A DNA stretch of 64,000 nucleotides, taken from the NCBI GenBank assembly GCA_015075365.1, contig JABTUN010000002.1:496001-560000 (forward strand), read 5' to 3'. The DNA comes from Verrucomicrobiaceae bacterium (GTDB lineage: Bacteria; Verrucomicrobiota; Verrucomicrobiia; Verrucomicrobiales; Verrucomicrobiaceae). Below the pieces are notes generated by a model. It was given only the letters and a program-made list of their open reading frames with translations, did not search any database and was not told where the DNA came from. Below are positions 1 through 9,250 of this stretch, piece by piece; the first letter of the stretch is position 1; every line of letters begins with the position of its first letter. A program made the position numbers and the translations under genes.

Positions 1-1296
1 CTTCAGCACATGCAGCGCGGGGAAGATGCGGCGCTCAGAAATCTCGCGGTCCAGGGTGGCTTCCATGTTACCGGTGCCCTTGAACTCCTCAAAGATAACC
101 TCGTCCATGCGGCTCTCCGTCTCGATCAACGCGGTGGCGACAATGGTGAGGCTTCCGCCTTCCTCAACATTGCGGGCGGCGCCAAAGAACTTTTTGGGCT
201 TTTGCAGAGCGTTCTTGCCCACGCCGCCAGACATGATGGCCCCTTTGCCGTTTTGCAGCGCATTGTAGCCACGGGCGAGACGTGTGATGCTGTCCAGCAG
301 GATCACGACATCTTTTTTCAGTTCCACCAGGCGGCAGGCACGCTCACGGACAACCTCCGCCACCTGGCTGTGGCGTTTCGGACTCTCATCGAAGGTGGAA
401 CTGTAAATCTCGCAACCCTGGACGGTCTCCTCGAAATCCGTGACCTCCTCGGGACGCTCGTCAAGCAGCAGCACGATGAGAGTGATCTCCTTGTGGTTGT
501 GAACGATCGACTTGGCGATGTCCTTGAGCAAAACCGTCTTGCCGCTGCGCGGCGGCGCGCACAACAGGCCGCGCTGGCCTTTGCCAAGCGGCGCCACCAG
601 ATCGAGGATGCGCACGCTGACCGGGCAGGGCTTGGGCGTCTCCAGGATGATGCGCTTGTTCGGAAAGGTTGCGGTCAGCTTTTCGAACTCCGTCGGTGCC
701 TCCCACTGCTCGATCGGAATGCCTTCAACTTCTGTGATGCGGTCGATGGCGATGTATTTGTCCTTGTCCTTCGGAGCACGCGCGTATCCAGTGATCCGCT
801 GGCTGGCACGCAAATTGAACTTCCGCACCAGGAACAACGGCACAAACACGTCCTCCGGCAGCGGCGCAAAACTGTAGCGCGGGTAGCGGATGAGACCGAA
901 GTTCTCCGTGCCTAGTTCGAGGATGCCCTCGACCTTGAGACGGGTCTTGTGCTCCGCCATGAAGGAGCAGAGGTCGTAGATGAGCTGGTGCTTGGTGCGG
1001 CTGGCGTTGAGCCTGAAGCCCACGGTGTCCGCCAGTGCCTGAAGTTCTGTCAGGGTGGCATTCTGGAGTTCGTTGATCGAGATCTCGACCGGAAAAGGCG
1101 GCTGCGCAGTCTCCGAAACGATAGAAGCCTCTACAGCAGGGACAGCCGCAGATGCAGCCTGATCAGCCTCCCGCGTGGGGGTATCTGGATTCCCGACAAC
1201 ATCCCCGGCAACGGCGGAGGAAGATGGCTGGTTCTGCTGGACGGCAGGCGTGGACTCCGATGGAGCAGGAGTGGTGGATTCGGATTGGTCATTCAT
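1..1296 (-). CDS. rho: Transcription termination factor Rho (3' end cut by window)
   Basis: RNA-dependent hexameric helicase that ends transcription at Rho-dependent sites. The frame stays open for 432 codons from the ATG at 1294-1296 to the window edge, so the C-terminus is missing. Seen in order: a Ser/Pro/Ala-rich, low-complexity N-terminal extension (about residues 1-65), a Rho N-terminal helical segment (about 70-115), the cold-shock-like RNA-binding domain ([12 protein letters not shown], about 132-143), then the ATPase domain with Walker [10 protein letters not shown] (246-254), Walker [14 protein letters not shown], and the Q-loop region with [19 protein letters not shown]. The start overlaps the coaE stop by 8 bases (ATGAATGA), which implies translational coupling. 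The long N-terminal extension is common in Rho of several phyla; its role here is unknown. Confidence 0.95.
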   Translation of the reverse strand, partial: MNDQSESTTPAPSESTPAVQQNQPSSSAVAGDVVGNPDTPTREADQAASAAVPAVEASIVSETAQPPFPVEISINELQNATLTELQALADTVGFRLNASRTKHQLIYDLCSFMAEHKTRLKVEGILELGTENFGLIRYPRYSFAPLPEDVFVPLFLVRKFNLRASQRITGYARAPKDKDKYIAIDRITEVEGIPIEQWEAPTEFEKLTATFPNKRIILETPKPCPVSVRILDLVAPLGKGQRGLLCAPPRSGKTVLLKDIAKSIVHNHKEITLIVLLLDERPEEVTDFEETVQGCEIYSSTFDESPKRHSQVAEVVRERACRLVELKKDVVILLDSITRLARGYNALQNGKGAIMSGGVGKNALQKPKKFFGAARNVEEGGSLTIVATALIETESRMDEVIFEEFKGTGNMEATLDREISERRIFPALHVLK

Positions 1297-1891
1297 GATC
1301 ACGAAGGCGATTCGTCAGCGTCAGCACCTGGGCTTCGAGAGCCGGGATGTCTCCATCATTCCAAATGACGACATCGGCCCGCTCGGCCTTGGCTTCGATG
1401 GGCCACTGGGCATTGAGAAACGCGTGAACGGCCTGTTCATCGAGTCCTCTCTTTTCCATCATCCGCCTGACTTGCACCGACCGGCTGGCAGCCACCACGA
1501 TGACCAAGTCTGCTGAAACTGTGCCGCCAATCTCATAGTGCAGGGGAACTTCCGCAACAAAAAGATTCGCCCCGCTCAGGGCGGCCGTGGAACGCGCGTT
1601 TTCGAGGGCCTGGAGGACAATGGGGTGAATGATCCCCTCCAAGTGCCTGCGTTTCGCCTGATCAGGCAACACATGATCGCGCAACCAAGAGCGGGTCAGC
1701 TTTTCACCAGACGCCATTGGAGGCCGGAAGGCCTCATCTAGTGCTTTTTGAACGCCCATGTCGGAATAAGCAGCCGCCACGGCGTCGTCTGCGGAAAAAC
1801 AGACGGTGTGAGGTGCAGCCAGTTCCCCCAGCCAGCGGCTGACAGTGCTTTTGCCACATCCAGGGCCCCCCGTGACGATCCAGCTCTTCAT
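1289..1891 (-). CDS. coaE: Dephospho-CoA kinase
   Basis: Catalyses the last step of coenzyme A synthesis, ATP-dependent phosphorylation of the 3'-hydroxyl of dephospho-CoA, in the cytoplasm. The 200-residue product has the expected family length. It begins with a P-loop (GGPGCGKST, residues 8-16), followed by the DDAV segment after strand 2, a lid-type region (LTRSWLRDHVLPD) and the VVAASRSVQVRRMMEKRG motif typical of CoaE. It lies 62 bp downstream of the secretin gene and overlaps rho. A strong hairpin (1900-1925) sits just before its start codon, so it may be partly separated transcriptionally from the pilus genes. Confidence 0.93.
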   Translation of the reverse strand: MKSWIVTGGPGCGKSTVSRWLGELAAPHTVCFSADDAVAAAYSDMGVQKALDEAFRPPMASGEKLTRSWLRDHVLPDQAKRRHLEGIIHPIVLQALENARSTAALSGANLFVAEVPLHYEIGGTVSADLVIVVAASRSVQVRRMMEKRGLDEQAVHAFLNAQWPIEAKAERADVVIWNDGDIPALEAQVLTLTNRLRDHE

Positions 1892-1899
1892 CCAAGCAA

Positions 1900-1925
1900 G
1901 TCAGGCACCCGGATGGGTGCCTGAC
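1900..1925 (-). terminator. Perfect 11-bp hairpin between secretin gene and coaE
   Basis: GTCAGGCACCC and GGGTGCCTGAC flank a 4-nt loop. On the minus strand the stem is followed by TTGCTTGG, a poor U-tract, so it may be a weak terminator, an attenuator or an mRNA-stabilising stem at the 3' end of the pilus operon. It ends 8 bp before the coaE start codon and could also modulate coaE translation. Confidence 0.55.
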
Positions 1926-1953
1926 AAGAAAAAGTTCGATTGAAAGAGACAGT

Positions 1954-4569
1954 TTACATGCCACCACCCACAGCAGGGAGAAGCAACCCGGCCCCTCCAG
2001 CAGGAGCGCTGGCTCCTGACGCTTCAGCCGAAGGTTTGATCCGCTGACCAGAAGGATCAATGAGGTAAGCAGTCACAAAAATCATGAGGTTGCGCTTGAA
2101 GTGCTGTTCAGATTCGGAGCGGAAGAGCCGTCCGATAACAGGAATGTCGCCGAAAAGGGGAACCTTGTCCTCCACATCCTGGACATCCTCACGAATCAAA
2201 CCACCAAGCGCCACTGTCTGCCCATCCCAGACCGTCACCCCTGTGGTCACTTTACGAACCGAGAAGATGGGTTGGTTGATGATGTTGGGCGTGATCAAGC
2301 GCTCGGGCTGGCTGAGAGGAACGTAGGAAGTCACCCCGAGACCACCCAGACCATTAATTGGCAAGAAGCTGAAGCTAGAAGGCGAATTGATTGGAGAGCC
2401 GTAATTTACGAAACCATCAAATTCGACCACTTCGGGGGAGAGATTCAACTCGATGGTGTTGCCATCAGGGCCCACTGTCGGTTCGGCCTCAAGACGCACC
2501 CCGGTCGGGCGCATTTCAAAGGCAGTTGGCGTCGTTGGTGTGGCAATCAGAGTTGAGCCACCACCAATCAAACCACCACCACCCGCGTTACCTTGAGGAA
2601 GCTGGGGGGGGTCAAACTCTGTGGGATAAATAAATTCTCGCGTCACTTCCATGGTGGCACGAGCTCCACCCTTGGTGGTCACACTGGGAGCGCTCATGAG
2701 GTCCACACCTTTTTTCTGACTAAGCCCGCGCATCAGCATTTGAACCTGACTGTCTCCGTAGATGCCTGCGATCGAGAAAATGCCAGGAGCGACTGCATTG
2801 CTCCCAGTAGCGGAGCCCGAAGTGAGCAGATTGTCCAAACTGTTGTTGTTAACTGCAAAATTGCCTGAGCGAAGTCCCGAAGTCATCGGGCCACCACCAC
2901 CCGCACCATTGGCAGATCTGATTGGAACTCCAAGGGGCACAGGTCCACCAATGGCTGACGTAACTGGCTGTGCTGGAAACAATTGATTGGGAGGCACAGC
3001 ACCATCGAAAATTGCCGGAATTTGGGCCAGATTGCCAAATGGATAGTTCCCTGCGTTGTAAGGCACTCCATTTCCTTGGCCGCCACCACCCACGAACAGG
3101 CTTTGACTTTGGAGGCCGATGCCACCCAGCAACCAGTCAAATCCAAGCTCCTCGGTATTTTTCTGGGTCACTTCGACAAACTTGGTGGTGATCACGACCT
3201 GCTTGGGACCGTTTTTGTTCAATTCATCCACAAAGGCTTCAACAAGATCAAGGTTGGGCTGAGTATTGCGAACAACCAAGGTGGAGGTGGCTGCGGTGAA
3301 ACTGGCTGACGCACCCTCCGGGAAGGTGATACCAGCACCAGTTAACACATCCCTGGCAGACGCGCGAGTAGGCAGACCGCCCCCCCCCGCAGCAGGTGCG
3401 GCAGCAAACGGATCCACAGGGGCCGCAGGGGCCGCAGCACCACCGCCTGGTGCACCCTGATTGAGGAAATCCGGCGGCACACGATAGGTGCGGGTGAACA
3501 TTTCCGTGTTGTTATCGGAAATCGGCACCACCACCACCGCATAGGCCTCCACCTTGTATTTCATCTGGGCCAGATCGGTGATGTAACGGAGCGCCTCCGA
3601 CATAGGCACATTCTTCAGGTCCAGGCTGATCTGGGAGCCAGCAGGAGCGTCCCCGGCGCGGAGGATGATGTTAACCCCCTTGCGAGTCGGATCTGTTTCA
3701 AATGTATCAAGATCCTTGCTCTTGATACGAAGATACTCAATCGCCTCGTCAACACTGGCGTTTTGGAACTGCACTGTGGGGAAAATGATTTTGTCCATCT
3801 TATCCGTCAGATAAGCACCCGCACTGCGCCCGCTGGAGGACTGCATCGCCGGCGGCGTCACATTCGTGGGCACCGGGTCTTCCCACATCTGATCGACCTG
3901 GGCAAGCATCTTGGCACGCGTGTGATCGTAGGCGCTCTTGTAGTATTCCATGCGCTTCCGTTCAGCCTGCTCCATGCCGCGGCGGGCCGCCGAGTTGTAG
4001 GGGTCCACACGGAGCACATCTTGATACTGGCGAATGCCGTCATCGTAATTGCCCAGCTCGACGGAACTGTTGGCAAGCAGGAGTCCTTTTTCGACCTTGC
4101 CGACGTTTTCCACATGCTGTGCTGTCAGGGCCGGGGGCCAGCGGTCCGGATCATCCAACTGCTTGAGCAGCACTTTGGCGTTTTTGTGATCTGGGAAATC
4201 GGCAAGAGCCTCATTGAGCAACTGGCGGGACTCCTCATAACGACCGTTCTTGGCACGCTCCTTGGCCACAACCACCGCGCAATCCGCGTACTTGAGCTTG
4301 GCAAAATCCATCCACTCCTGGGTGTAGGGTGCATTGGGAATCGTGGTGACTGCTGCCTTGTAGGACGAAAGGGAGCCTTCATAGTCCCCCTCGCGGAAAA
4401 GATCATCACCCCTGGCGATGGAAGTCTTGGCGTCTTCGATCCGGGCGTAGCGGCGCATGATTTCGCGGTTGGCAAGTCCGGCGGCGCTTTGAGCCATGGC
4501 TGCGGTCGGAGCGAGGGCAACCACGGAGGCAAAGGAGAGTCGGGATACCAGTCGGAGGGAGCGGGTCAT
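1954..4569 (-). CDS. Secretin, Amuc_1098-like pilus outer-membrane protein
   Basis: Outer-membrane secretin of a type IV pilus/type II secretion-like machine. I chose the ATG at 4567-4569 because it opens a classical signal peptide ending in AAMAQS; an ATG 20 codons upstream (4627-4629) is also open but adds a non-signal-like stretch. After the signal come TPR-like helices (about residues 30-230, seen as repeats such as EGDYEGSLSSYKAA and ELGNYDDGIRQYQDVL), a periplasmic N-domain with Pro/Ala/Gly linkers, then the secretin core ending in LGGLIREDVQDVEDKVPLFG and DIPVIGRLF. The C-terminal tail is rich in Ala and Gly. The product is about 871 residues. It is the last of five consecutive minus-strand genes matching the order of Akkermansia Amuc_1102 to Amuc_1098. 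Confidence 0.9.
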   Translation of the reverse strand: MTRSLRLVSRLSFASVVALAPTAAMAQSAAGLANREIMRRYARIEDAKTSIARGDDLFREGDYEGSLSSYKAAVTTIPNAPYTQEWMDFAKLKYADCAVVVAKERAKNGRYEESRQLLNEALADFPDHKNAKVLLKQLDDPDRWPPALTAQHVENVGKVEKGLLLANSSVELGNYDDGIRQYQDVLRVDPYNSAARRGMEQAERKRMEYYKSAYDHTRAKMLAQVDQMWEDPVPTNVTPPAMQSSSGRSAGAYLTDKMDKIIFPTVQFQNASVDEAIEYLRIKSKDLDTFETDPTRKGVNIILRAGDAPAGSQISLDLKNVPMSEALRYITDLAQMKYKVEAYAVVVVPISDNNTEMFTRTYRVPPDFLNQGAPGGGAAAPAAPVDPFAAAPAAGGGGLPTRASARDVLTGAGITFPEGASASFTAATSTLVVRNTQPNLDLVEAFVDELNKNGPKQVVITTKFVEVTQKNTEELGFDWLLGGIGLQSQSLFVGGGGQGNGVPYNAGNYPFGNLAQIPAIFDGAVPPNQLFPAQPVTSAIGGPVPLGVPIRSANGAGGGGPMTSGLRSGNFAVNNNSLDNLLTSGSATGSNAVAPGIFSIAGIYGDSQVQMLMRGLSQKKGVDLMSAPSVTTKGGARATMEVTREFIYPTEFDPPQLPQGNAGGGGLIGGGSTLIATPTTPTAFEMRPTGVRLEAEPTVGPDGNTIELNLSPEVVEFDGFVNYGSPINSPSSFSFLPINGLGGLGVTSYVPLSQPERLITPNIINQPIFSVRKVTTGVTVWDGQTVALGGLIREDVQDVEDKVPLFGDIPVIGRLFRSESEQHFKRNLMIFVTAYLIDPSGQRIKPSAEASGASAPAGGAGLLLPAVGGGM

Positions 4570-4671
4570 AGAGGTGCTTGCGGGCGATTTATTGGGGTGA
4601 ATTTGCTTTATTAACAGAAGTGGGCTCATCTTGGCGAGTTCTTTTTGTCGGTGGTGTGAATTTTCCAGAGG

Positions 4672-5682
4672 CTAGTTTTGGCTGATCTCGATGGTCTCGC
4701 TCTTCGCCTGGCCTGTTCCTTCGTCGATGGGCGAAATGACCGCCTTGGTTTCCTCGATTTCGCGGACCATGAATGATTTTCCGACGCCGGGGAGCTGGAA
4801 GACCTTGCCCTTTTTCACGTTGGGAATGACTTCCAACCGCTTCCAGCGGAACTCAAACTGGGCTTCATACTCGGCCAGGTTCTTCTCTTCGCCCTGCACG
4901 AGTTCGAACTCGCCCTGCGTGGCATTGTCCTTCATTTTGACCACATAAGCATCAATCTCGCCCAGCGTTGGATGGGTGATCTTCTTCTTGCTGAAAGAGA
5001 GGATGACAAAACGGTTCACACCCTTGTCGAACCCAAAGTCGGCGTTTAATCCCGCGAACACGTTGCGGGCCGGCTCGGGTTTCACACGCCGAATCTGGAA
5101 GGATGGAGAACCGCCCTCATCCCCGCTTTTGAGCTGGAGGATGTAGTCATTGGCGATGCGCTGCTTGAGAAAGAGTTTGTTGGTGAGCGGCGGCATCGAC
5201 TTGTCATCACGCGGATTGGTCCCCCCGTTGAACTCCTCTTCATTCGTGAATCCATCACTGTCTGCATCAAGCAGGCCGATGTTTGGAGAGAAGAGATTCG
5301 GAAGTTCCTCCTCAGGCGGATCCTTGGTCTTGTCCCCGGCGACAAAGAGATTGGTCATCGGCGGGCGAAACTTCGGCTCGGCCACAAAGAGATCGAAGAT
5401 CTCCGCTCCTTTGCGCACCAGCAGGATGGATTTGTTGAGTGGCACGGCCTTGCCGTTGATCACTGGAGAAACCCATGAGTATTTCTTGCTGATGGTGGCA
5501 ATGGCAGCAGACACCCCCTGGGTGTCTGGCGGGTTCATCTGGTTCCGCGGCGTGGCCGCTGGCAACACCAGACTATCATCAAATCCGCGTGACAACATGA
5601 CCAGCCACGCCGAGACGGCGGCTGCCACGAGGGCGGCGAGGGTCAGGATGACTTTTTCGTAGCTTCCGGTGCTCTTCTGCAT
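4672..5682 (-). CDS. Amuc_1099-like pilus-system inner-membrane protein
   Basis: About 336 residues, with a single N-terminal membrane anchor (VILTLAALVAAAVSAWLVML) and a periplasmic remainder. I identify it mainly by its position between the secretin and the Amuc_1100-like gene. A segment DADSDGFTNEEEFNGGTNP resembles the calcium-binding loops of thrombospondin type 3 / EF-hand-like repeats, with a DxDxDG core and a trailing acidic residue. This is my inference from the pattern. The frame is open to an ATG at 5730 only 6 bp after the preceding stop; the ATG at 5682 gives a more typical anchor. It may act as a PilP/GspC-like periplasmic connector to the secretin, but no fold can be assigned from sequence alone. 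Confidence 0.75.
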   Translation of the reverse strand: MQKSTGSYEKVILTLAALVAAAVSAWLVMLSRGFDDSLVLPAATPRNQMNPPDTQGVSAAIATISKKYSWVSPVINGKAVPLNKSILLVRKGAEIFDLFVAEPKFRPPMTNLFVAGDKTKDPPEEELPNLFSPNIGLLDADSDGFTNEEEFNGGTNPRDDKSMPPLTNKLFLKQRIANDYILQLKSGDEGGSPSFQIRRVKPEPARNVFAGLNADFGFDKGVNRFVILSFSKKKITHPTLGEIDAYVVKMKDNATQGEFELVQGEEKNLAEYEAQFEFRWKRLEVIPNVKKGKVFQLPGVGKSFMVREIEETKAVISPIDEGTGQAKSETIEISQN

Positions 5683-5736
5683 GGTGCGGGGGAAAATGGG
5701 CGTGAGGAAAAAGGGCGAGATTTTAGTCAATGAAAC

Positions 5737-6759
5737 TCAACGAGAGGCGGCGGCCACGCCGCGCGCGCCGGGCAGGAACTTCACCAGATCGATCTCCATC
5801 TGGACCTTGAGCAGTTCCTTGCCGAGCACCGCTTGAGAATCAGGAGCGGCCGGTGGCGGCGGGGTGATCTCCACGACAGCGGAGGCCGGCTTTTTCTCAT
5901 CCTGCGGTGCCGGCGGTGGCGTTGACGCATCCTGCGACTGCTGGGGCACAGGTGCCTCACGGACCGGGCCTTCCTTGCCTTGGTTTTCAACACGCAGGAC
6001 ACGCACAGAGGCAAAGTATGGCATGTCCCCAGGATTAGCCAGACGAGTCATGAGAGTCTGCAAGGGACCTTGGTCGAGGGTCAACATGATGGTCACCTGG
6101 CGCTTTTCTGCAATCGGCGCGGCAGGAGCAGCGGCAGGTCCACGCCCCGCAGCACCTTTGGCAGGGGACTTGGCCTTAGATTTGGACTTCGACGCATTGT
6201 CAGCACTGCCACCCGCCTCCTGGGGTATCTGGGAGCGTTGAACGAGGTCGATGGATGCGACACGGCTTCCTAGCGCCAGTTTCACAATCGACTCTACCGC
6301 ATCGAGATAACCTGAAAGCTCCGTGGCAGCTTCGTTCGGGGGCAACGCGTTGATGTAAGGCTCAAAACCAAAGGCAAAGTCAGCCGGAATCTGAATTTTG
6401 AGAGAATCGGCCATCTTTTTGATATCGATGGACCGCTCCTTGAGCTTGGCCTGAAACTCAGTGTCCTTCATCGGCTTGGGCAGGACCGCGTCTTGGAGTA
6501 CCAGCAGGGCACCGCCCAGTTTGTTGACGCTGCCGGCGTACTCCTCCACCAAGGCCTTCTTTTTCGCGAGGTTATCCGGGGCGGGCGAAAGAGGGAGACT
6601 CTTCAGACGGGCGATATCATTCCCGAGCGCCTGATAGCGTTCCTTGGTCTCGGAATATTGGGTCCAAGCACCAAACAACACATATCCAAGCCCAAGCGAG
6701 CCGACGATGATCACGCCGAGGATGCCGGCGAGCATTTTGTTTTCACGAATCCAGTCCAT
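5737..6759 (-). CDS. Amuc_1100-like pilus-system protein
   Basis: 340 residues with one N-terminal transmembrane helix (LAGILGVIIVGSLGLGYVLF), a coiled-coil-prone segment (YSETKERYQALGNDIARLKS) and a periplasmic domain, i.e. the topology of PilO/GspM-type inner-membrane assembly proteins. Akkermansia Amuc_1100, at the equivalent place in its cluster, is the well-known outer-membrane-associated protein reported to signal through TLR2. Here homology is inferred from gene order, size and topology. A Lys/Ser/Ala/Pro-rich linker (about residues 193-215) and a Pro-rich C-terminal linker are present. It is followed after 6 bp by the next cluster gene. Confidence 0.75.
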   Translation of the reverse strand: MDWIRENKMLAGILGVIIVGSLGLGYVLFGAWTQYSETKERYQALGNDIARLKSLPLSPAPDNLAKKKALVEEYAGSVNKLGGALLVLQDAVLPKPMKDTEFQAKLKERSIDIKKMADSLKIQIPADFAFGFEPYINALPPNEAATELSGYLDAVESIVKLALGSRVASIDLVQRSQIPQEAGGSADNASKSKSKAKSPAKGAAGRGPAAAPAAPIAEKRQVTIMLTLDQGPLQTLMTRLANPGDMPYFASVRVLRVENQGKEGPVREAPVPQQSQDASTPPPAPQDEKKPASAVVEITPPPPAAPDSQAVLGKELLKVQMEIDLVKFLPGARGVAAASR

Positions 6760-6765
6760 GTGGAA

Positions 6766-8502
6766 TTATTTAAATTGGGGGCAGTTTTTGAGCGGGAAAC
6801 GAAGCTCGAAGGGATAGGCAAACAAGGTGCCGTCCGCACCGGACTCGAGCTTGATGATATACTTGTCCTTTTTGTCCTCGAAATCAGGCGCATCGAAGTA
6901 TTCCATCTTGGCCAGCTTCGCGGCGTAGTCGTTGACGACCTGTTGGTCCCCCTCGGTGTTCTTCCTGTAGAGCCCCTGGATGCGCAGTTCAAACGCGGGA
7001 GGTTTGGCCGCAGAATCGGACTTTTCGGAAGACTCGTTGGAACCCCAAAGCGGGGCGGTGAGCGCCTTCCCGTCCTGATAGGGCTCCACCACCGTGAGCC
7101 AGATCACATCATTCGAGAATTGCTTGTTCAGGTCGTTGAGCAGGCGCACCCACCAGGAGCGCTCCTTCACGATCTGCTCCAACTGCGCGCTACGGGCAGT
7201 GAGTTCCGCCTGTTGCCCTTCCAGCGCCTGGATGCTGCGCCCGAGGGACTGGAGTTGCTGCCCTTCGGCAAGAATTGCGTTGTAACGGCCTTCGATGGCA
7301 GCCTGGGCCTTCTGGCACCAGACAATGGAGGCGCCAAGCGCCCCAAACAGGCAAAGTCCCGCCATGATGAGCGCAGGAGCACGCCGGGAGGCATCGCGCG
7401 CGGTGAAGATCGCATCCGGCACGATGTCCAGTTCACATGGGCAGCCGCCCATGCCGCGAAGCGCGAGGCCCGCCAGTTCCCCCATGCAAGGAGACGCGGC
7501 ACGCGCCGCGTCAGCGTTGACACCACGATCCAACTGTACACCGCGCAGTCCGTCGAAGTTCTCCACTGGCAGCTTGAGTTTCTCCGCGAAAAACTCGGCA
7601 ATGAACCCCGTGGCCGCACCACCACCTGCGAGGAGCACTCGGCGGGGTGCGCTGCCTCCCTGCTGGCTGCGGTAATAATTGATGGTGCGAAGCACCTCGG
7701 CATGCAGGCGGGTCACCGCGTTGCGCATGACCTTGGACATGGCATTGATCGCCTCGTCGGGATGGTCTTCCACGGCACCACCGAGGGCCACAAAACCCTG
7801 CGAAACCTTCTGTGCCTCCGCCTCGATAAAGGAGATGCCGAATTCCTTGGCGACCGCGTTGGTGACCGCCGCGCCGCCGACGAGCAGGTTGCGCGTGAAG
7901 AAGCGCCCCTCTTCGATGAACACCAGATTGGTCGAACGGGCACCCAGGTCGATCACCAGCACCGGTTCGTCCGCATCCGGGTAGTTATAGCGGAAGGCGT
8001 TGTAAAGAGCCGCAGGCGCCAGGTCCACACCCACCGCATTCACTCCGCTGGCGCTGACGGCGTCATGGATTTCATTGAGTGAATCGGCCTTCATGGCCAC
8101 CAGCACCACCTCCGTCTCCAGCGAGCCCTTCGGGCTGACAAACTCGTAGTCCCAAGAGACCTCGTCGATGGGGAAAGGCACGTTCTGCTTGGCCTCAAAT
8201 TCGACAATCTGGTCCACCTTGTCTCCTGCCACCGGGGGCAGTTTCACAAAGCGGGTGAAGACGGTGTGGCCGGCCACGGAATACCAGACTTTCTGCCCTT
8301 TGAGCTTCAGCTTGGTGACCAGTTCGTAAACGGCCACCTTCAACTGCGGGATACGGCTCACGTCCACGCTGGGATCACCGTCCATCTCGACAATCTCATG
8401 CCGTTTCAGGATCAGGTCCCCGCCGGGAGTTTTGGCAAAAACGGCCCCGCTGACGCGCTGGGAGCCGAGGTTGATGACTGCGATGCTTTTGGGGTCTGCC
8501 AT
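6766..8502 (-). CDS. PilM-like actin-fold protein fused to PilN-like domain (Amuc_1101-like)
   Basis: 578 residues. The N-terminal two thirds is a PilM/FtsA-type actin-like ATPase (SIAVINLGSQRVSGAVF near the start, VLVIDLGARSTNLVFI in the second nucleotide-binding lobe, VLLAGGGAATGFIAEF). After about residue 370 come a hydrophobic anchor (APALIMAGLCLFGALGASIV), a coiled coil (LQSLGRSIQALEGQQAELTARSAQL style) and a periplasmic PilN/GspL-like domain. One protein therefore probably provides both the cytoplasmic PilM function and the PilN bridge. I set the start at the ATG 8500-8502 because it begins exactly at the family motif; upstream codons overlap the reading of the preceding gene. Confidence 0.85.
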   Translation of the reverse strand: MADPKSIAVINLGSQRVSGAVFAKTPGGDLILKRHEIVEMDGDPSVDVSRIPQLKVAVYELVTKLKLKGQKVWYSVAGHTVFTRFVKLPPVAGDKVDQIVEFEAKQNVPFPIDEVSWDYEFVSPKGSLETEVVLVAMKADSLNEIHDAVSASGVNAVGVDLAPAALYNAFRYNYPDADEPVLVIDLGARSTNLVFIEEGRFFTRNLLVGGAAVTNAVAKEFGISFIEAEAQKVSQGFVALGGAVEDHPDEAINAMSKVMRNAVTRLHAEVLRTINYYRSQQGGSAPRRVLLAGGGAATGFIAEFFAEKLKLPVENFDGLRGVQLDRGVNADAARAASPCMGELAGLALRGMGGCPCELDIVPDAIFTARDASRRAPALIMAGLCLFGALGASIVWCQKAQAAIEGRYNAILAEGQQLQSLGRSIQALEGQQAELTARSAQLEQIVKERSWWVRLLNDLNKQFSNDVIWLTVVEPYQDGKALTAPLWGSNESSEKSDSAAKPPAFELRIQGLYRKNTEGDQQVVNDYAAKLAKMEYFDAPDFEDKKDKYIIKLESGADGTLFAYPFELRFPLKNCPQFK

Positions 8503-8563
8503 GCGATGGAGAGATGCGTGTTCCCGGTGAAAAGGGAGACGGGATGAGTGAAGAAATGCGGAA

Positions 8564-9196
8564 TTACTTGGTCTTTGCCTCGACATCGTAATCGCCGAAC
8601 AAAATGGCGAAGGGAGTCTCCGATTTGGCCAGGATCGCGTCACTACGGAAGGCGAAGTTGTCTGTCTTGGTCCACCAGACGTTGCCCGCCGTGGGCTTGG
8701 GATTGCCGTCTCCTGCGATCGTCTGCCCGTCCACGACGAACTCCACGCCCCATCCGCTGATGTCCGCCGCGGTGAAGTTGTCCTTCTGAAGAATGGAGCG
8801 GAGGCTGGCCGGCGAGACATACAGCAGCGCATGGCAGGTCTCGGCGGCCGGGATGTTGTTGAGTGTGACGGTGGCCTTGGCCGCCTCATACTTGCCGTCT
8901 TGCGTGCGCGCGTTGAAGACCAGGTACATGTTCATCTGGAGTCCGCTGTAGCTTCCCTTCCGGCCACCGGCATCCTGCGGCACCTTGATGTCGAACTCGA
9001 CATCCACCTCGATCCACTTCTTCGGACGCCAGCGCTTCATGTTCACATTGCCGGCGGAAAAATCCGGGGTCCCCTGCTCCCCGACAGTGACCCGGCGCAG
9101 GTCCACTTTGATCTTGGGCCCTTCCGCTGCCGCCTGACCATGGCTGATGCCGGACAGTGCACACAGGGCGAGGGGGAGGAGCAGGAGCTTTTTCAT
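8564..9196 (-). CDS. Amuc_1102-like exported pilus-system protein
   Basis: 210 residues with a signal peptide (KKLLLLPLALCALSGISHG) and a periplasmic beta-rich body without recognisable catalytic residues. It is the promoter-proximal member of the five-gene pilus-like cluster, which supports an Amuc_1102-type assignment; function in that family is not established. No pilin, no assembly ATPase (PilB/PilT) and no platform protein (PilC) lie next to the cluster here, so those must be encoded elsewhere if a pilus is made. Confidence 0.7.
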   Translation of the reverse strand: MKKLLLLPLALCALSGISHGQAAAEGPKIKVDLRRVTVGEQGTPDFSAGNVNMKRWRPKKWIEVDVEFDIKVPQDAGGRKGSYSGLQMNMYLVFNARTQDGKYEAAKATVTLNNIPAAETCHALLYVSPASLRSILQKDNFTAADISGWGVEFVVDGQTIAGDGNPKPTAGNVWWTKTDNFAFRSDAILAKSETPFAILFGDYDVEAKTK

Positions 9197-9250
9197 GAGC
9201 GGGAGAGGGTTGGGAATAATTTTTGTTTTATCAGCAAACGCGTCCGTTCA

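Noticed and set aside
6493..8082. 529-codon plus-strand ORF
   Set aside because: Antisense to the PilM-like gene; low-complexity His/Arg-rich product typical of GC-rich shadow frames.
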